This document shows positions 23,225-35,164 of a stretch of DNA of 64,000 nt, one piece after another (the first letter of the stretch is position 1; every line of letters begins with the position of its first letter). The notes beneath the pieces are model-generated. The model saw only the letters and a list, made by a program, of their open reading frames with translations. It made no database searches and had not been told where the DNA came from. The DNA comes from Triatoma infestans (Eukaryota > Arthropoda > Insecta > Hemiptera > Reduviidae). The position numbers and the translations under genes were made by a program. The stretch spans positions 17,775 to 81,774 of the forward strand of contig JAAEAF010009006.1 of the NCBI GenBank assembly GCA_011037195.1, in the 5' to 3' direction.

Positions 23225-24185
23225 ATCAGTTCTGAAATACTCAAACAATTTTCTCTTACTGCGAAATAGCAAAATTTTTTTCATGACTACAATTCTTATT
23301 AGTGTTTAAAACCGTCGACATTTTTATGGAGAAAATTCACAAAAAAACTGAAAAACCTTTTTTTAGTAAAGTCGTACTTCCGCTCAAATCGATTTTCTTC
23401 AAACTGGAAATTTTGGCAGCTTATACAGTTTTAATTAATATTATTTAGTTGACAGAATTGTATAAGCACATTGTTTGAACTGAAATAGTAATTTAAGGAA
23501 ACCATAACACCACCTCTTCCGCCACTAGTGAATTTTTCCAGAGAAATGTTACAAATAAAAGTTGTAGCTCTTTATATGTGTCGTTGATATTCAAAGTTTA
23601 AATAAAATAGTTGAAACCGTTTTTTTTTTTAGAAAATAGCAGAAAACTGAAAAACTACTTTCAGTAAAGCGATTTTGTATAAAGAGAGGGTTTCGATAAC
23701 AGATTTCGATAATACATTGAGGTCTAATTAATATTATTTAGATGATAGAATTGTGTAATAATTGAAGTAGTGCATAGAGGAAACCGTAACCCTTCATTCC
23801 CCCAAAAGTGCACTTAAATGAATTATCCCAGAGAAATATTTCAAATAAAAGTTGTAGCTCTTTGTATGTGAAGTTGATATATCAAGTTTAAAGAAAATCA
23901 TTGTTGTGCCGTTTTCGAGAATATTATAAAAAACTGAAACAAAACCATTCAATAAAGTTGATCAATTTCTCCCAAAATCTTCGTGCTTGATGCGGTGTTG
24001 GTACCTAAACGGAAATTACCAAGTTTGAGCTTCCTGCAACTTTTTCATTTTTGAGATATTCTTTTCACACCACACGCACACACACATACAGACCATTTGG
24101 ACTCAGGGAACCTTAAAACGTGTATTTCCGGTGAAAACCCAATTTCGAAAATCTGGCAAGATCGCCATACTTCCTCTAACAGCAG
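23225..24185 (-). repeat. HLR repeat, full-length, diverged copy
   Basis: Reverse orientation. Starts TCAGTTCTGAAATACTC then CTCTTACTGC, has three internal-unit starts at about 23,384, 23,669 and 23,957 (spacing about 285-288 bp), a short CACACGCACACACAC tract at about 24,073, and ends in the left-end block with ACTTCCTCTAAC. More substitutions than the copies at 18.5 and 52.3 kb suggest an older insertion. Confidence 0.8.
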
Positions 24186-24839
24186 TTATAACTAAATTAT
24201 ATTTGCAGCTGTCTTGAAGACGAATCAGTTCTTTTTCGACCTCTTCACAATCAATATTGCAATATTAATAAAATAAATAAATATACAGTTAATTACCATT
24301 ATTTCTTTCAGATTTAAAACTTTTAATCTATTTTTTTTTTAAAGAGAAAAAATATATATTTTTTGTATTTTTTCAAAAACTCTATATTTGTATTATATAT
24401 ATAAAAAAAATCTGATAACATAGCGGTTTTCCTTGAAACGAAAGACAGATCAATGAAAGCTTCCCAGACTGTACAAAAAAAAGAAAAAAAAATCGATTCT
24501 ATCCTATAATTACCTAGAACTTTCTTGGTTGCCTGCGTGCCACGTTTACAATGTATATAGTTAAATGTGAAACCCTTACCCAATCTTGATTATAATACCT
24601 CACGTTTTTCGACAACGCAATAGTTTATAATCAATCAGTTCTACGCTTACATTTCATTCTATCATATTTTAATATTCTTTTAAAATATTTAAAAAATTGG
24701 AAATTTATTTTGAACTAACTGTGGGGGATATAGTCTTCTTTTTTCCTTCCTTTTTTTCATAATATATGATTTAATAATATCTAAAATTTGAGTTTTGGGT
24801 TTCAAAACATACAAATTTCTGCCATCCTTAGTAAATATA
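24186..24839. other. No gene recognised
   Basis: AT-rich, with A- and T-runs. The 86-codon minus-strand frame 24,323-24,583 is lysine/phenylalanine-rich low complexity. Confidence 0.45.
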
Positions 24840-25075
24840 CTAACCGATCCATTAGATGGTAGTACCTAAAATGAATTTGTATTATTTTTCATATTATGAG
24901 ATACTTTGTACACTAATTCTTTCTTTCTAACTGTCACTCCCACACTCACCATATATGCACACCTACATAAAACATAATTCGATAGACATTTTTTTTGTGG
25001 AAGCACGTCAGCCATATTTCCGGTTAAACTTAGTTTCGAAAATGTGTCACATCGTATTGCTGCTTTCTATTACAA
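24840..25075 (-). repeat. HLR left-end fragment
   Basis: Contains reverse-orientation remnants of the CA tract (CACTCCCACACTCACC), ATATTTCCGG and TTTCGAAAATGTGTCACATCG. Strongly diverged. Confidence 0.5.
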
Positions 25076-25199
25076 TAACAAAATCTAGGTTTGCAAAGAG
25101 TCCTCAGTTTTTTTTTTATTGTATGGTATCTATTCTTGTAATTTCGGCAAAAACCCTAATCCATTTTTTTTTTTTATTATATGGTTGAGTCATAAAAAA

Positions 25200-26262
25200 A
25201 ATGACCGTTTTTCTTGTAAATTTAAAAACAATTTTATTTTATTATACACCGTTGTGTTCTATGGTTTGTTTCCATCTTAAGGCTAGCTGCCGAATTCCTT
25301 CGCAATACCACTCTTTGCGTTTTGAATGGATGAATTCCTCAATTCCATTTTGAACCTCGTCCAGAGAATTAAAGGTTTTTCCTTGAAGATAGTGCGCCAA
25401 TGACCCGGAACAGATGGTATTCGGAAGGGGCTAGGTCCGGACTATATAAGCAGGGTGGGGGAGAAGCTCCAATCCCTTGTAATTCTGAAATGTTTTGTTT
25501 GGTGTAATGTTATATTGTGTGTGGTCGATTTTTTTGTTTGATGTTATTTAGGTGGGCTCAAGCGTTATCTTGTCGAAATAAAACTTTATTTCTCTTAACT
25601 AACTCTGGGTAATGCTGGGCCAAAATATTGTACATTCTTTCTAACTGCTCACTACAAAGTTCCGAATCAATAGACTGGCCTTCGGGAATGAACTTATAAT
25701 GAATTTCGCCTTCATAATTCCAAAAACCAGAAAGCAATGTTTTTTTTCGAATTGACCCTGTTTAGCGACAGGTAGAGCAGGCTACTTGCAGTGTAACCAT
25801 TGTTTCTTGGTCTTAGGGTTTATCCAATATATCCATTTTTCATCGCAAGTAACCATCCTTATGATTAACCGCGATGGTCATTTGTATTTTCCAAAAGATT
25901 TTGATAAATTTCTATTCGCCGCTGAGCTTATTCAGCGGTCAACTCATGGGGAACCACTTTAGCTAAACGGTACACTTTCCCCAGCTTATGCAGCCCACGA
26001 TTTACGGTGGATTGGGATACTTGGAGTTCTGCTGCCAACTTCCGAGTACTTTTGGTTGGGTCAGCCTCCACATGTCCCCCGCAGACTTCTTCATCGAATG
26101 ATGATTTTTCGCCCCGAACGATGATTATCCTCTCAAGACTAAATAAATTTCTGAAAACATCTACACACTGTCCGTTTAGAAAGAGCATCCTCCTCTTTTT
26201 CAAATTCCCGCACTAAACGAATAGTTTCAGCGGCTGAAAACTTTCTTTTCCAATAATGGCGT
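25200..26262 (-). pseudogene. Mariner (DD34D) transposase pseudogene
   Basis: Minus-strand reading from 26,262 downward, across frameshifts and stops. An N-terminal region (SAAETIRLVREFEKEEDA) and a helix-turn-helix block VEADPTKSTRKLAAELQVSQ with LHKLGKVYRLAKVVPHELT match the mariner linker ending in LGK..VPHEL. Then comes an AMKNGY segment at the place of (D)EKW, IPEGQSIDSELCSEQLERM, a FRQDNA..HLNN block (second catalytic Asp region, DNAxxH), and LFRVIGALSSRKNL / FIHSKRKEWYCEGIRQLALRW near the C-terminus. The order and the length of about 1.06 kb fit a whole mariner ORF of around 345 codons, now inactive. The terminal inverted repeats could not be defined. Confidence 0.8.
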
Positions 26263-26500
26263 AATATTATTAATATATCAAATTTTAACGTAATCTTGTT
26301 TAAAAAAAAATGCTACGACAAAACTAAAACCGATCCAGGTTAACTTTGTTTATTAATTCGTTCTCTATTTGTTTATGCAGAATAAGAAATATGACAAAGT
26401 TCAACAAAATATAAATGTTCTTTTTCTCTGTAGAGGATAAAGTGCAAGTAAACAAAATCGGTCAATTTTATGACTCACTCCAATATTATTAAATATATTT

Positions 26501-26841
26501 GTGTGGTTGGTCCTGCAGAGATGGAAAGCATCAGAGATATTTTCCATGATAGCGTGCTTCATTTTGTGGTCATCGACCGGTTTCGGGCGTTCGCCCATCA
26601 TCACTATTTTTTTGACCACAACAGTGTGATAACCAATAGACTTGCAGAGAGCAAATTTAGTTGATATATTCAATTATCATGCACTAAATTTGCTCTATAC
26701 AAATCTATGTTATTACACTGTTTTGACAGAACATCCTGACGATAGGTGAACGCCCGAACTGGTGCGATGACCACACAAAAAGGAGCATGCTATCACGGAA
26801 AATATTTCTGATGCTTTCCACCTCTGCGGAATCAATCACAA
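26501..26841. mobile_element. Fold-back element with two hammerhead-like cores (family B, copy 3)
   Basis: The longest and most symmetric copy. Both ends carry TGGTTGG..CTGCAGAG- or CTGCGGAAT-type arms, with arms of about 160 bp and an AT-rich centre around 26,675. The left arm, minus strand (about 26,570-26,604), has UGAUGA - GGGC-GAAC-GCCC - GAAAC CGGUC - GAUG, but C3 is G. The right arm, plus strand (26,732-26,770), has CUGACGA - stem II - GAAC, losing an A in GAAAC. AAATATATTT flanks both sides (26,491-26,500; 26,842-26,851), a possible 10-bp duplication in low-complexity sequence. Confidence 0.75.
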
Positions 26842-27904
26842 AAATATATTTAATAATAATAATAATAATAAAAGAATGGATTATAGTTTTTGCAGATATT
26901 ACAAGAATCGATACCATACAACAACAAAAAACTGGAAGACTCTTATTAAATATCGGAAATTGTGTCATGTCAATGTAACTTTTGATGCTACAATACAATG
27001 TTTGAAACATTACGTGTTTATTTATTTTATATTTTAAAAATAGAGCTTTTTTTTTTTTTTTTAATGTCGTGAATTTAATAAAATAAGATTATTCTGCCGT
27101 AGATAAAACTGCAAGCAATTTTTGCATGCATGAGTTGTGTTGTGGCAACTTAGCTTGACAGTTTATAAAAATTAATTCATTTTTTTTTTTTAAATTAAAT
27201 TAATTTTATTCCTTAGTATTATTTAATTATAATTATTTAATTTTTATTATTGTAATAATTATTAAAAAAATATTTTATCTGTAATTGTGGAATCTCAATT
27301 TTTACGTAATTAAAAATTACTTTCTCAGAAATATTAAATATATTTTTTGGCAGTAAATTTGGTGTTTCTTTTTCAAGTTTATATATATATAAAATAATTT
27401 CTATTTATATCAAAAAATTGTTTAATTAAAATACAACGCTTTTAAATAGAATATACTTAACGGAATGTAAAAACTCTTATGTTTTAATTAGTAAAAGTGC
27501 TTTTCATTAGAAAGAAAAGGAATAAATTGTAAATGTATTCAATTCTATGAAGCGTGCTACAATTACGCTAATTATGTTCTGCGAACCAATTCAATCTAAG
27601 CAATCTAGATAAATATCAGGACCAAGTTCATGGAATTGTAAAATTGTATGCTTTTTCGTTTTAACGTCAAAAATATTACAGATTTATCTCTCTGTTTTTT
27701 TTTTTTTTTTTAATATAAGTAAATATATAAATAATTAAATTCTCTTCTTAGTAGATTTTCTTCTTGGAAAATTTAAATTTTTAAATTTGGGTGGTATTTC
27801 TAATTTTTACTTATTAAAGTTATATGTTATAAAGGCCTAGAATATTTCATTATATTAATCGATTCTTATATTTTATAATATCAATAAGAATCGATTTGTA
27901 TTGC
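26842..27904. other. No gene recognised
   Basis: Contains an (AAT)n run at 26,855-26,872 and T-runs near 27,050, 27,180 and 27,700. Very AT-rich and without motif-bearing frames. Confidence 0.5.
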
Positions 27905-28275
27905 CTATTTTAATGAAAATCGACTGACCAGAAGTGTAACTTTAACGAGCGTTTTTCTTGGCAATTTTTTTTTTTTTTTGTTCGATTTTCTGGATTAAGA
28001 CACCAGAATGTCTTCATTAAACATGGCACACTAACTAAATTTGTATTACTTGACATTTTATACCAGAAAAAATAGTTTCTAATACAATTCTGGGGAAGCT
28101 AAAAAAAGTGACGTTTCTTTAGAATTTTTTTTTAATAATTTTTAATCCTCCTACGAATATAATATTAAAATCAATTAAACATATAGTAAAAGTAATAGTT
28201 TGTTTGAAGAATATTAACTATAATAAATTGCAGTAATAGCAAGTCTAATGTGTGTCACACCAGATTTATTTATTT
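27905..28275 (+). repeat. HLR fragments: internal unit and right end
   Basis: 27,905-28,115 matches an internal unit (GAAAATCGACTGACCAGAAGTG and downstream). 28,245-28,275 has GTGTGTCACACCAGATTT, the 3' stem-loop end. The intervening part is diverged or deleted. Confidence 0.55.
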
Positions 28276-28424
28276 TTTACTTTACAATGGCCTTTTGATG
28301 CCTGGAAAATGGCATAGCACGTAAACTCTTAGGAGGTCAACTCAATATTAATAGATAGGAGATCAACTCAATATTAATACGCAGAACTTATATGCAGAAA
28401 TGTCGGCATCAAGTACAGGCAATA
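28276..28424. other. Short gap
   Basis: Contains a near-duplicated AACTCAATATTAATA word at about 28,340 and 28,364. Nothing else seen. Confidence 0.4.
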
Positions 28425-28565
28425 ACTACGCTTAAATTCTCTTGCTTTATGTGCTCACTGTCTAGTAATACACAGTGTTGTCTGTAACGGATGCTGGGTT
28501 GCTTTAGTTGGCACACAGAGAAAGGATTCCACGTTCCCATGATTCAGATGTTGACGCGCTCATAG
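28425..28565 (+). repeat. tRNA-derived SINE, copy j (body only, diverged)
   Basis: GCTCACTGTCTAG..CACAGTGTTGTCTGTAACGG and GATGTTGACGCGC match the SINE body and type-1 tail. The tRNA head is absent. Confidence 0.6.
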
Positions 28566-29214
28566 AAACAAAGAATATACTTACATATTATACTACAATT
28601 ATTTAGTGTAGTGGTCACCAATTAATGTTTATTAATGTTGCCTGAAGATTGATTGGAATAAAATCTCTTGAAACAGAGTCAAATTTCAAAATCTATTTAA
28701 TCTTATCATTTTGCATCCCGGTTTATTTTTTTTTCTTTCTTCTTATTTTGTAATCGACAATAATATAATTAGATGTTATATCGTGTCTTCTCTTACCAAA
28801 AGGAAACTATCCGTTACAAAATTTCCTCTTTAAGTTTTAAAAGATAAACTAATTTTACTAGTAAATCATTTTTATTCTCAAATTGGTTGCGTCAGATTTT
28901 TTTTTTTTAATAATTTGTAGTTGGTTTGCTTTTATTTTGAATAACTGTAAAAATGAGATAATTTTTTTTCAATTACCACAATCTCTACTAATTTTAATTT
29001 TATATATTTCAACCAACGTTGGTTTCGTGACTGACCATACTGTTCAGAGTTAATTTCTAGACTGACCCTAAGCCCCTCAGATGATCAGCTTACACCTATT
29101 ATGCGTTTTCACCTGAATAGGTGAGATATTGGTTGTCATAGTTGAAACCCATTCACCAGTACACTATTGTGGACATGACAGACGTTGAAATGAATAGTTC
29201 AATAATCTAAACTA
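28566..29214. other. No gene recognised
   Basis: AT-rich. Nothing recognised. Confidence 0.45.
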
Positions 29215-29456
29215 GGGGTAGGATTAGCTCAGTTATAGTGCAATCGACTTGGAACGGTAGGTCTCGGGTTCGAGTCCAACAGCTGCCCTTAGATTTTCTC
29301 GCCTTAGGAGCTTTCTCGCTACAGCTCACTCTCCGACGATTGGCAGAGTTGTCTGTTAAGAAAAAACACTGACCGGACGCCTGGCTAGTGCATTGAGAAG
29401 CCTATCTGGCGCCAATGACCTCAGACGTTAACGCCCATAAATAATAATAAAGAAAA
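29215..29456 (+). repeat. tRNA-derived SINE, copy e (diverged head)
   Basis: Full-length copy with an altered tRNA head: GGATTAGCTCAGTTATAGTG (A box) and GGGTTCGAGTCC (B box), but the anticodon arm differs from the other copies. Body and type-1 tail are present (GGCGCCAATGACCTCAGACG), ending in an AATAATAAAG tail. Confidence 0.8.
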
Positions 29457-31449
29457 ATCTTTAAAAAAACCTAAAGAAATATTAATTAATAATAAAATAA
29501 CATTAATTTCGCTAAGATCGCGACTGATAACAGTAATTATTATTATTTGAAACATAATTATATGATAAAAGAACTTAATTATACGAGAATCCAGATCGCT
29601 CTCTAAGATGAGAGCAATATGAATTAATAACAAAATAAGATTAGACATTGCTCAGCGTTCAACCGGGAAATTAAAGTAATAATTATATAATCATAGTAAG
29701 AACATTAGGATTTAGTAGCTTACTATATTTGAAAGTCCTATTCTTAACAAAGGCAAGTAATTCGTTACTGCAGTTGTTGCTGATCAGTTTGTCATCCTTA
29801 GTAGACCATTTCGCTTCTCTGCAGGCCAAGTTCTATAAAACAAAAACGTTTTGTGATCCAGAAAAAGACTTGAAACATAACCTTTTCGGTTTGTCACCAC
29901 ATTGACAAGATAGATGATAATTCAGCGCAATTGACAATATGTTGGCCGTACCGCTAATTTTCGTATGGGTAATATATTATCTTTTTTTCATGTTTTCCTT
30001 TACGTACTGATTGCCACAGTTCCTTCTATTCCTTCATACTATTATTTGAGCGGGTATTTTAAAGTGTCTATGATGCATTCTCACCTGAATTTAACATTTT
30101 TAATTTACTTTCTAATTCGCACATTGACCATGCTAACACTGTGGCCAAACTAAATAAGGTCCTTTATATTTTAAGATTCCAGATTTAATCGGGTGATTTT
30201 TAGTTTTTTAGTGCCAGGTTTTTTTTTTTTGTTTTTGTTACCAATAAAATGATTAAAAAATTTAAAATTTCACTTCCTATAGTATGCCATTTCCTGTTTA
30301 GTGTCTTGAACATGAGTGCCAGTTGGCAACAGTTCAAACTTCTAGTACATAGGAGGTGTGGCTAATTATCCACGATCGCCTACAATTTCTCTTCCTCTTC
30401 AAACACTTCATCTTTACTCCATTGCCTCGTCCCATCTCCCCTGCTGTTCTATTTCACAGCCACCACCCTCCCACCCCGTTTATTCCTACTTACAACTTAC
30501 TAGAAGCGGCCAACAAGGCATTTGTCCAAGTCGCCGACAGGGGCGTACAATGTTACTTCTAACCTAAAACACATAATTCACCCCCACGTTACATATTTCT
30601 GGCTAGTTCCTTTCTTGGTTGTCCGCACACTCTCGCTCCAGTTTTTAACGCTCCATGGTCTCCCATACCATGGTATACAACATACACTTTCAGTTAAACT
30701 CTCCTATACACTTTTTTTCTTTTATAATAATATATATATATATATTTCTTTCACTATATTCTCTAATTCCATGGTTTTCTACACTCTGTGTCTACATCCA
30801 GTTATGGCAACCAGCCGGGTAATGGAAGAAAACACCATCCACAATGCTATTCGTACCAAGAGCTTACTCTTCCAGGAAAAAAAGTCAAAAAAATAGAAGG
30901 AAAAGCAGCCAATGGTAGGAGGTCACCTATTATTTGTAGTTTTTACCCCTATCTTTGCACTAGATATATTGCCGGCGCATTACATGCTCCACAGAAGTTT
31001 TATACAAGAAATTGGCCGTTTAAAAAAAAAACTGAAGAAAAACTATTTTCCACAGAGTGAATTCTTCTACTCTCTTAAGGGTCTCTCTTTTTTTTTTTTT
31101 TTTTTGTACAATATTTCATGTATAAATATATATATCATGTTCATGAGCTATTTATTCAGTTATGTAAGTTATATACAATCATTCTCACAATTTGTAAGAA
31201 ATGTTTATTGCTCAAATTTATAGTTTATTCTTTTGAATTATTTATGTACGGCAAAGAAAAAATTAATCATAAATTACTTGCAAAAATCATTATTTATTTT
31301 TATTTTCAACTACTATTAGAATTCAGTTGTTTATTGAATTATTTAGGAAAACCCTATTGTTATTATTGTTATTATTTTATCTGTGGGTACACATTGTTTT
31401 TTTTAATGGCTTCTTTGAACCTTTTAGCTATCTGAAAATGAAAACAATG
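29457..31449. other. No gene recognised; pyrimidine-rich stretch 30,360-30,900
   Basis: Several overlapping frames (30,356-31,435) of 60-124 codons are open on the plus strand because the strand is C/T-rich, not because of visible protein motifs. The peptide LLEAANKAFVQVADRG near 30,505 reads protein-like but I cannot assign it. TA-run at 30,729-30,744. Confidence 0.35.
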
Positions 31450-32064
31450 AAACTAATAAACAGAAATCTATTCCCGAATAGATCCACCTAAGATTTAAAG
31501 ATGCCTGAACAAACCGGTCAATAACCTCAAATGAAACCTAAACTCTGGACTTCCTGTTTCATCCAAATTACTGATCTCGTCAAATTACAATTAGTCTATA
31601 TAAAAATGAAAATTTTGAAGTAATATCTCAAACAGAAACTGTAGATAGTGGGATCCGGTGAACACAAACTCTAAATGAATCTTCTTTATATAAAGTAAAG
31701 AAGAATAACTAATATTCACCGATTATATTTCTTAGACCGGAGGCGGAAAACAAAATATGATATAAATTTCTCATAATATTATAACAAATAAAATTCAAAG
31801 CCAAGATTGGGAACCAAGCTCAGCACCTTGGTGGTCATTGTCTTCTTAGGCAGAAGATGTCATTATCCTATATAGGATATCAACCAGGTATCTATGGAAA
31901 GTCTGTGTAAGACACAATAACAGTCTTTTTGTCAGTCCTAATTGTAAGCATGGTTGTTATTTTGACGATAAGTGGCAATAACTCGGTAAGCTCATCATCA
32001 ACAATCAACAAATGCATTAAAAAAGTCTGCATCTGCAAGCTAGATAACCATATGTCCTGTATTT
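31450..32064. other. No gene recognised
   Basis: AT-rich flank of the following LINE fragment. Nothing recognised. Confidence 0.4.
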
Positions 32065-32290
32065 TACCAATATTTTCTAATATACTGGTAAAAAACTCAA
32101 CGTTCTTGCTAAAAATGTGCTTAACGACTATCACATTGCGGTTTTAGACGAGGAAAGAGTAAAGGACCAGATTTTTGTAATGAGATAGCTGTTGGAATAG
32201 TACTGGGACTACAAAATTGACCTGCATATCCTCTTTATTGACTACCGCCAAGCTTTTGATAGTGTAGTCAGATATAAATGTGTATTCTCA
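32065..32290 (+). pseudogene. RTE-like LINE reverse-transcriptase fragment (first of two overlapping copies)
   Basis: The segment matches 33,415-33,625 closely. In broken frames it gives a KRTKDQIF-type stretch and DLHILFIDYRQAFDSV, the F(I/V)D(Y/F)xxAFDxV motif A of RTE-like reverse transcriptase with its catalytic Asp. Only the fingers/palm start is present. It may be a separate insertion or one half of a segmental duplication. Confidence 0.75.
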
Positions 32291-32799
32291 CATATTGTTC
32301 GGAATAGATTCGGGGAAAGATGCGTTTAATTTATACAAACTATTTAAGTGCTCATCGATTCCCATGTGACCTCACATTGAGACTCCATGAACCCTTGGAG
32401 CAAGGTAACTTTTCCACAGTTTAGTGCATTCTGGATACAATTTGGAAATGGTCACATGATACTTTATTAGGAGTAATTATTAATAGCCTATATAACTGTT
32501 TTATATTCAGTAAAGTGTAAAAAAAATTAATTTAATTACTAACTTTGATTTCATAAATACGCATTTATAAAAATAATTGCTATTATTATAATTTTAATTA
32601 CCTACTTCTGATTTGCATATCCTTGTATGAAGTATTAATATAATTAATAAAACACCATCTTTTGCGGTATAGTTCAAAGAATTTTCCTCTAACCGGATCA
32701 AGTAAAATTTAATCATGGACTATAGTGGAATCTGCATAACTTTTTCCGTTTATTTATAGTTAATAACCTAATTACTAACAAAAACTTTTGGTTGCAGAC
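32291..32799. other. No gene recognised
   Basis: AT-rich sequence between the LINE fragment and the fold-back element. Confidence 0.45.
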
Positions 32800-33180
32800 T
32801 ATTCTTTCTAGTATAAAGGAGAATGATATGGACAGCCAACAAATAGTCTCGGTACATATTATGTTTTTTTATTCTTCATAATCTGGCATAGACCTGCCTA
32901 TCTTCAGATCTACATAGACATACAAGATTTATTAAATACAACGACCTTCCTACTAGCAATACTTATTTATGAAATGCAATAGCAGTTATAACAATTTTCT
33001 AGTAATATTATAAATTATTCTTATAACTGTTATTGCTTTTCATAAATAACTCTATGTCTATGTCTAACTCTATGATCTGAAGATGGCCAGATCTAGGCCG
33101 AAACGTTATGAAGAATAAAAAATATATGTACAGAGACTATTTGTTGGTTGTCCATACCATTCTCTCTTTTATACTAATTG
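32800..33180. mobile_element. Fold-back element with hammerhead-like core (family F)
   Basis: Inverted arms: the left one read on the minus strand and the right one on the plus strand share GAGACTATTTGTTGG, GTCCATA and CATTCTC words. An inner pair TTATTTATGAAATGCAATAG / CTGTTATTGCTTTTCATAAA surrounds the AT-rich centre (about 33,000). The right arm holds a hammerhead-like core (annotated separately), and the left arm a degenerate version at about 32,875-32,910. The element lies between two related RTE-like LINE pieces. Confidence 0.65.
33072..33112 (+). ncRNA. Hammerhead ribozyme candidate (family F)
   Basis: CUGAAGA (33,077-33,083), U, stem II GGCC / GGCC (33,085-33,088 with 33,096-33,099) around a 7-nt loop, GAAAC (33,100-33,104), then GUU. 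All core residues of the CUGANGA..GAAA..NUH pattern are present. Stem III would be the 4-nt self-complementary ACGU, as in dimer-acting hammerheads of Penelope-like elements. Stem I is weak (2 bp), so monomer activity is doubtful. Confidence 0.55.
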
Positions 33181-33189
33181 CTTATTTAA

Positions 33190-34230
33190 ACAGACTAATA
33201 TCTCAATATATTGAGAACCGCCTGACATAGAAGATCTCCGGGAATCGATTGGTAAGTTAAGAAACAACAAACAAAGCATCTGATGAAGATGCTCTTCATC
33301 AGGCCGAATTTTTTAAGAACAGCGGGGAAATTGTATTAAATCAATTATACTCGATGATATTTGAGAAAGCTCCAATGTGAAAATTATCGAGACATCTCAC
33401 TCCTAAGCGTAGTTTATAAAATATTTTCTAATATATTGGTAAACGTTTTGCTGAAAATGGCTTAACGACTATCAGTGCGGTTTTAGACGAGGAAAGAGAA
33501 AAGGACCAGATATTTGTAATGAGACAGCTATTGGAAAAGTGCTGGAACTACAAAAATTGACCTGCATATCCTCTTTATTGACTACCGCCAAGCTTTTGAT
33601 AATGTAGTCACATATAAATTGATGGAAGCTTTACAAGAATTCCGGATTCCCCATAAATTAATCAGACTAATTATAATGACTTGGAATAATAGTGACGCCA
33701 AGGTCCTAATTAGCGGTAACTTAAGCCATGATTTTCCAATCTTGACGGGTGGGGGGCAAGGTGACGACCTCTCCGCTTCACTCAATCTTCCCCTTCATAA
33801 AGTAGTGCAAAAGCTATATATTACAGGAAACATCTTCCACTCATGTATCCAGGTGTGTGCATATGCAGATGATATCTGCCTGATAGCTCGGACTGTCCCA
33901 TCACTTAAAGAAGCGTTTTCTTCTCTATATAAATAAAGTAAGGAAATTTGGCCTCCGAATTAATGAGAATAAAACCAAATACATGAACATCTACTCGAGC
34001 CACAATACTGAGGCACTGTGCCTGTGGATGGTTATACTTTTGAGTGTGCTGAAAGCTTTACTTACTTGGGGACAGAATTGAATGACGAAAATAAGATGTT
34101 AAGCGAAGTAAATAAAAGAATCATGGAATCATTTGTTCTTACATAAATATTGAGGTAGTCCAGATACATGTTTCTACCTAACACAGATAATATTTGAAAT
34201 AATTACATTGAAGTCCAGAAGACAACGCCA
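33190..34230 (+). pseudogene. RTE-like LINE reverse transcriptase remnant
   Basis: Broken-frame translation gives DLRESIGKLRNNK near 33,230, ENYRDISLLSVVYKIFSNIL near 33,380 (the YRxISLLxxxYKIxxxxL block), DLHILFIDYRQAFDNV (motif A, about 33,570), GGGQGDDLSASL (motif B, normally RQGDxLSP), and CAYADDICLIARTVPSL (motif C, catalytic YADD, about 33,860). Then FTYLGTELNDENK matches the YLG block. The frame 33,619-33,936 is the longest intact piece. Several stops upstream and downstream make it non-functional. Confidence 0.85.
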
Positions 34231-34369
34231 GTAACATTGAAGAACCCCAAATAACGTTTGTAATTTAACGTCACGAATTCATCAAATCTAGGCAATTAGC
34301 ATCATTCCAGCTGTATTAGAAAAAATTAAAAAAAAACTCAAAACATTCTGTAAAATGGCCACTGCTTTC

Positions 34370-35150
34370 AAGGCGGGGTGGTGGGCATTATTGAATACTG
34401 CCGCCTTGTGGGGGAGTGGCAGGGAGAGATCAAAGAGGTGCGGATATTCGCTGATAGTCAGGCCGCACTGAGGGCTTTGAGCAAGCCAAGAAAGGGAGTA
34501 AGTAGGAGAAGGCTTAATGCTTTGGCTCGGAGGGGTAAGGTGCGTCTCTGTTGGAAACTGGTCATACGGGAATAGGGGGCGGATCAGTTGGCTAGAGAGG
34601 AATCATCATTACTATTTTGTGGTCCTGAACCAGCCCTTCTTGCCGTCACTAAGAGGTTTCGTGATAAACAGATTAGACTTTGGAAGATGAGAGACTTGGA
34701 GAAATGCTGGGGGTACACGCAGGGGTGCCTCCAAGCTAAAAGATTTATAAAAGGAATTAAGCAGGGAGGTTCGGCTTGCCTCCTGCCCCTCAGCAGGACA
34801 GGTCTGAGGACCTTGGTGGGGGTATTGACTGGACACACCTGGGTGTCTAGTCACTTGTTTAACCTAGGGAAGATGTCTAGTCCCACTTGTCAGAATTGTG
34901 ATGACGGAGTCAGGGAAACGGTCTATGTCAGTGCCCCCGTTTCGCTGGTACTAGGTTTAGCGTATTTGGGAGGGCACCACTCTCGCAGGATTGCTTGGGC
35001 GAGTAGAGTTAAAGGATATCCTGGGATATTGTGGACTGACCAGTAGGTTACTGGGGGAGACATTTAAGGGGACGATATGGGGGGTATCGGGAGGGATAAA
35101 AGCCATATAGGCTTAGTTCCCATGCCGCCAGGCACCCGGTCTAATAGTAA
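34370..35150 (+). pseudogene. I/R1-like LINE: RNase H and C-terminal remnant
   Basis: The frame 34,378-34,575 contains RIFADSQAALRAL, the catalytic-Asp (DSxAA) strand of the LINE RNase H domain. After a stop at 34,573 it continues as GADQLAREESS (ADxxAR end of RNase H), CGPEPALLAVTKRFR (GPEP linker), and then SRTGLRTLVGVLTGHTWVSS with PTCQNCDDGVRETVY (LTGH block and CxxC). The order is that of the C-terminal third of an I/R1-group ORF2. One in-frame stop plus altered His/Cys spacing make it a pseudogene. The 3' side ends near AATAGTAATAATAATA, possibly an (AAT)-type tail. Confidence 0.75.
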
Positions 35151-35164
35151 TAATAATATTCTGT

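Noticed and set aside
23207..23225. Poly(A) runs as mRNA processed-pseudogene tails
   Set aside because: The runs next to HLR right ends recur at the same place in each copy and belong to the repeat junction, with no cDNA-like sequence upstream.
30356..31435. Cluster of plus-strand open frames as a possible multi-exon gene
   Set aside because: The strand is pyrimidine-rich, which removes stop codons. The peptides are low complexity and in conflicting frames, with no recognisable domain.
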